Below are positions 62,492-64,000 of a stretch of 64,000 nt of DNA, piece after piece. The DNA lies in contig ML986656.1 of NCBI GenBank assembly GCA_010094045.1, forward strand, positions 149,238-213,237, given 5' to 3'. Under the pieces are notes generated by a model. It worked only from the letters and a program-made list of their open reading frames with translations, had not been told where the DNA came from and made no database searches. Made by a program: the position numbers and the translations under genes. This DNA is from Lojkania enalia. Lineage: Eukaryota; Ascomycota; Dothideomycetes; Pleosporales. Numbering within the stretch: the first letter of the stretch is position 1; the number at the start of each line of letters is the position of its first letter.

Positions 62492-64000
62492 TTAGATGAT
62501 CTCCTTGACCTCCAATCTCTTGTGACTCAGCCTCGCTTTGATACTCCAAGTCCTCTTCTTCTTCTTTTCGTCGTCGTCCTCGAAACTACTCTGCCGTGAA
62601 TGTCCCCCGTAACTCGTAATACTTCGCGGAGGAGAGGCGCTCAGATAACCAGTCACGCTTCCGCTGCTGTTCTCCCTCGCGTGGTGGATTTTGGTCAGAT
62701 CCACTTCCTGGAACTCGGGAATTGGGATTTTGGCGCCTTGCAGCGGGAGGCTGATTTGGCTGGACGAGGAAGAGTAGGTGCGAAGAGGTGATTCTCGGAC
62801 CTGCGGCCATGAACTAAAAGAATCAATGGAAGCGGAGGCTAGTGGCGTTGTGGACGGGCCGCGAGAAGATGATGGGCGAGGAGGTAGGGACGCGGTTGGT
62901 GGCGTCGAGGGTGGCGCTAGGGCTGCTAATGTGTTGTTCTTGCTTGTTTGCGGAAGAACTGGTGAAGCGGTCTTGTTGGTCTGCGGAGTAAGAACTGGAG
63001 ATGCGGTCCTGCTCGTCTGCGGAGTAAGAACTGGAGATGCGGTCTTACTCGTCTGTGGAATGACAACAGGTGTCGTTGGCCGGATATTGGGCGATTTAGG
63101 GGTTGGCGTCCTTGGGCGCGGGACTGATGGTGGTATGGGAGTCTCGAGACGAGGTACTGTGGGCCTGGGATTCGGAGAGACGGAACGAGAGCGTGACGAA
63201 GCTAGAACACGTTTTGGTGGAGTTTGATCAGTAGGTAAAGGTGGCAGGGGCCTATCTATCAGTGGTGGTAGGCTCATCTTCGACATGCTCGGCTTCGAGC
63301 TTAGCCTAGGGGGGATGCTTGTTGGCTTCAACTCTGCTTTGAGCTTCGGGAAGGCTTCAGTCAAGTCTTCGACAGAGGCATGCACGGTTATTTCTTGTTC
63401 TTTCGAGCTCTCTGATGAAACTGTGATAGCGTCATCATCTTTTTCTGGATCTGATTCGCCTTCTGAGGCCGAGGAGTTCCCTTGGCTGCTTGGTCCAACG
63501 AGTTCCTCGGTGTAGGATGGTGGAGCGGACGTTTCTGAGTTGATGGTTTTGGTGGCTAGCGGGCGAATAATCATCCATGGCGGGCATTCTTTCATGAGAT
63601 TTTGGAGGAGTGGTGGTTCGGGAAGACTGTCCCATTCTTTTAGTTTTTTGGCTACCCAGGGGTTTTGTGTACAGCGCAATTTTGAGAAATACGCGCTGCA
63701 GGCGTGGACATTGTCTAGTGGGAACCCGTGGTCCAGTAGGTCCTCCAATGTGGCTAGAAACTCGCTATTGAATTCCTCGAGGCTGGAAAATTGGTCGATG
63801 TGTAGGTTGAGGAAATGGCAGAATATATGGTGGTAATCCTCAAATTTGAAATTCATGAAGCGCTCATCAAGGGCTTCAAGCATTTCCTGAGCGGTCATAG
63901 CAGATGGTGGTAGTGGTGGGCCGACTTCGAATATCTCGAGTTTGATTTCGTCTGAAACAGAGAGGAAAATATCGAGCTTGACGTCGCGATCACTCTTTAC
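62492..64000 (-). CDS. Gag-like protein with Pro/Ser-rich tail, cut by the window edge
   Basis: An uninterrupted frame of 502 codons that is still open at position 64000, so the start is outside the window. The visible N-terminal 150 residues are helical and look like a retrotransposon Gag core: ERFMNFKFEDYHHIFCHFLN, LHIDQFSSLEEFNSEFLATL, a short VHACSAYFSKLRCTQNPWV segment and LLQNLMKECPPWMI. The rest is disordered and Ser/Pro/Thr-rich, with a threefold 12-residue repeat PQTSxTASPVLT (62941-63064), SRSRSVSPNPRP, and a basic C-terminus (KKKKRTWSIKARLSHKRLEV). No zinc knuckle, protease or reverse transcriptase follows within the window; 1.4 kb of plain intergenic DNA lies downstream. An intact Gag-like frame without Pol fits a domesticated host gene, but transposon remnants beyond the edge are possible. 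Confidence 0.8.
   Translation of the reverse strand, partial: VKSDRDVKLDIFLSVSDEIKLEIFEVGPPLPPSAMTAQEMLEALDERFMNFKFEDYHHIFCHFLNLHIDQFSSLEEFNSEFLATLEDLLDHGFPLDNVHACSAYFSKLRCTQNPWVAKKLKEWDSLPEPPLLQNLMKECPPWMIIRPLATKTINSETSAPPSYTEELVGPSSQGNSSASEGESDPEKDDDAITVSSESSKEQEITVHASVEDLTEAFPKLKAELKPTSIPPRLSSKPSMSKMSLPPLIDRPLPPLPTDQTPPKRVLASSRSRSVSPNPRPTVPRLETPIPPSVPRPRTPTPKSPNIRPTTPVVIPQTSKTASPVLTPQTSRTASPVLTPQTNKTASPVLPQTSKNNTLAALAPPSTPPTASLPPRPSSSRGPSTTPLASASIDSFSSWPQVRESPLRTYSSSSSQISLPLQGAKIPIPEFQEVDLTKIHHARENSSGSVTGYLSASPPRSITSYGGHSRQSSFEDDDEKKKKRTWSIKARLSHKRLEVKEII

Noticed and set aside
62778..63227. 149-codon plus-strand frame with Val/Gly-rich repeats
   Set aside because: Antisense reading of the 36-bp tandem repeat in the Gag-like gene, not an independent protein.

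Overview
The window is nuclear DNA from a filamentous ascomycete (Pezizomycotina). The evidence is many short GT-AG introns of about 46-130 bp with CTAAC/CTGAC-like branch sites, short intergenic gaps, genes on both strands without operons, and fungus-specific families: a C2H2 plus fungal-specific transcription factor, a PTH11/rhodopsin-fold receptor-like protein, MepB, L-galactonate dehydratase and YpkA. I cannot fix the class from sequence alone. No prophage, CRISPR array, rRNA, convincing tRNA or biosynthetic gene cluster was seen.

Layout. 1-13.6 kb: a gene-poor flank, a zinc-finger transcription factor (4195-7314, +), a seven-helix PTH11-like protein (8926-10173, +) and the metallopeptidase MepB (11229-13583, +). 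13.6-18.2 kb: a heavily decayed P-loop GTPase gene. 18.3-33.5 kb: a dense housekeeping block with L-galactonate dehydratase, an RBM25-like splicing factor, mitochondrial ribosomal bS21m, an uncharacterised ER-type membrane protein, glucose-6-phosphate isomerase, the AGC kinase YpkA and the SAGA adaptor Ada2. 34-43 kb: two fungal proteins of unknown function, the very-long-chain 3-ketoacyl-CoA reductase, ribosomal uS17 and a Thr-rich secreted protein. 44.6-51.3 kb: Erg28, galactose-1-phosphate uridylyltransferase, a Yip4/YIPF6-type Golgi protein and a Yrb2-like Ran-binding protein. 51.3-64 kb: a gene-poor gap, a small cysteine-containing secreted protein, a QDR-type MFS transporter, the ER SNARE Ufe1/syntaxin-18, aspartate aminotransferase and, running off the right edge, a long Gag-like protein.

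The genes form no obvious pathway cluster. They cover central sugar metabolism (G6P isomerase, GalT, L-galactonate dehydratase), lipid synthesis (Erg28, 3-ketoacyl-CoA reductase), secretory traffic (Ufe1, Yip-type), expression machinery (uS17, bS21m, RBM25, Ada2, Yrb2) and TORC2-type signalling (YpkA). Several pairs are head to head and share short promoters: ketoreductase/uS17, GalT/Yip, RBM25/bS21m, MFS/Ufe1 and YpkA/Ada2. The least ordinary items are the decayed GTPase, the Gag-like gene with a 12-residue tandem repeat, the small secreted protein, the membrane protein with a 16-nt microexon, and open N-terminal extensions on MepB and aspartate aminotransferase. Exon coordinates were inferred by reading frames and splice consensus by eye; each model except the open-ended edge gene sums to a whole number of codons.
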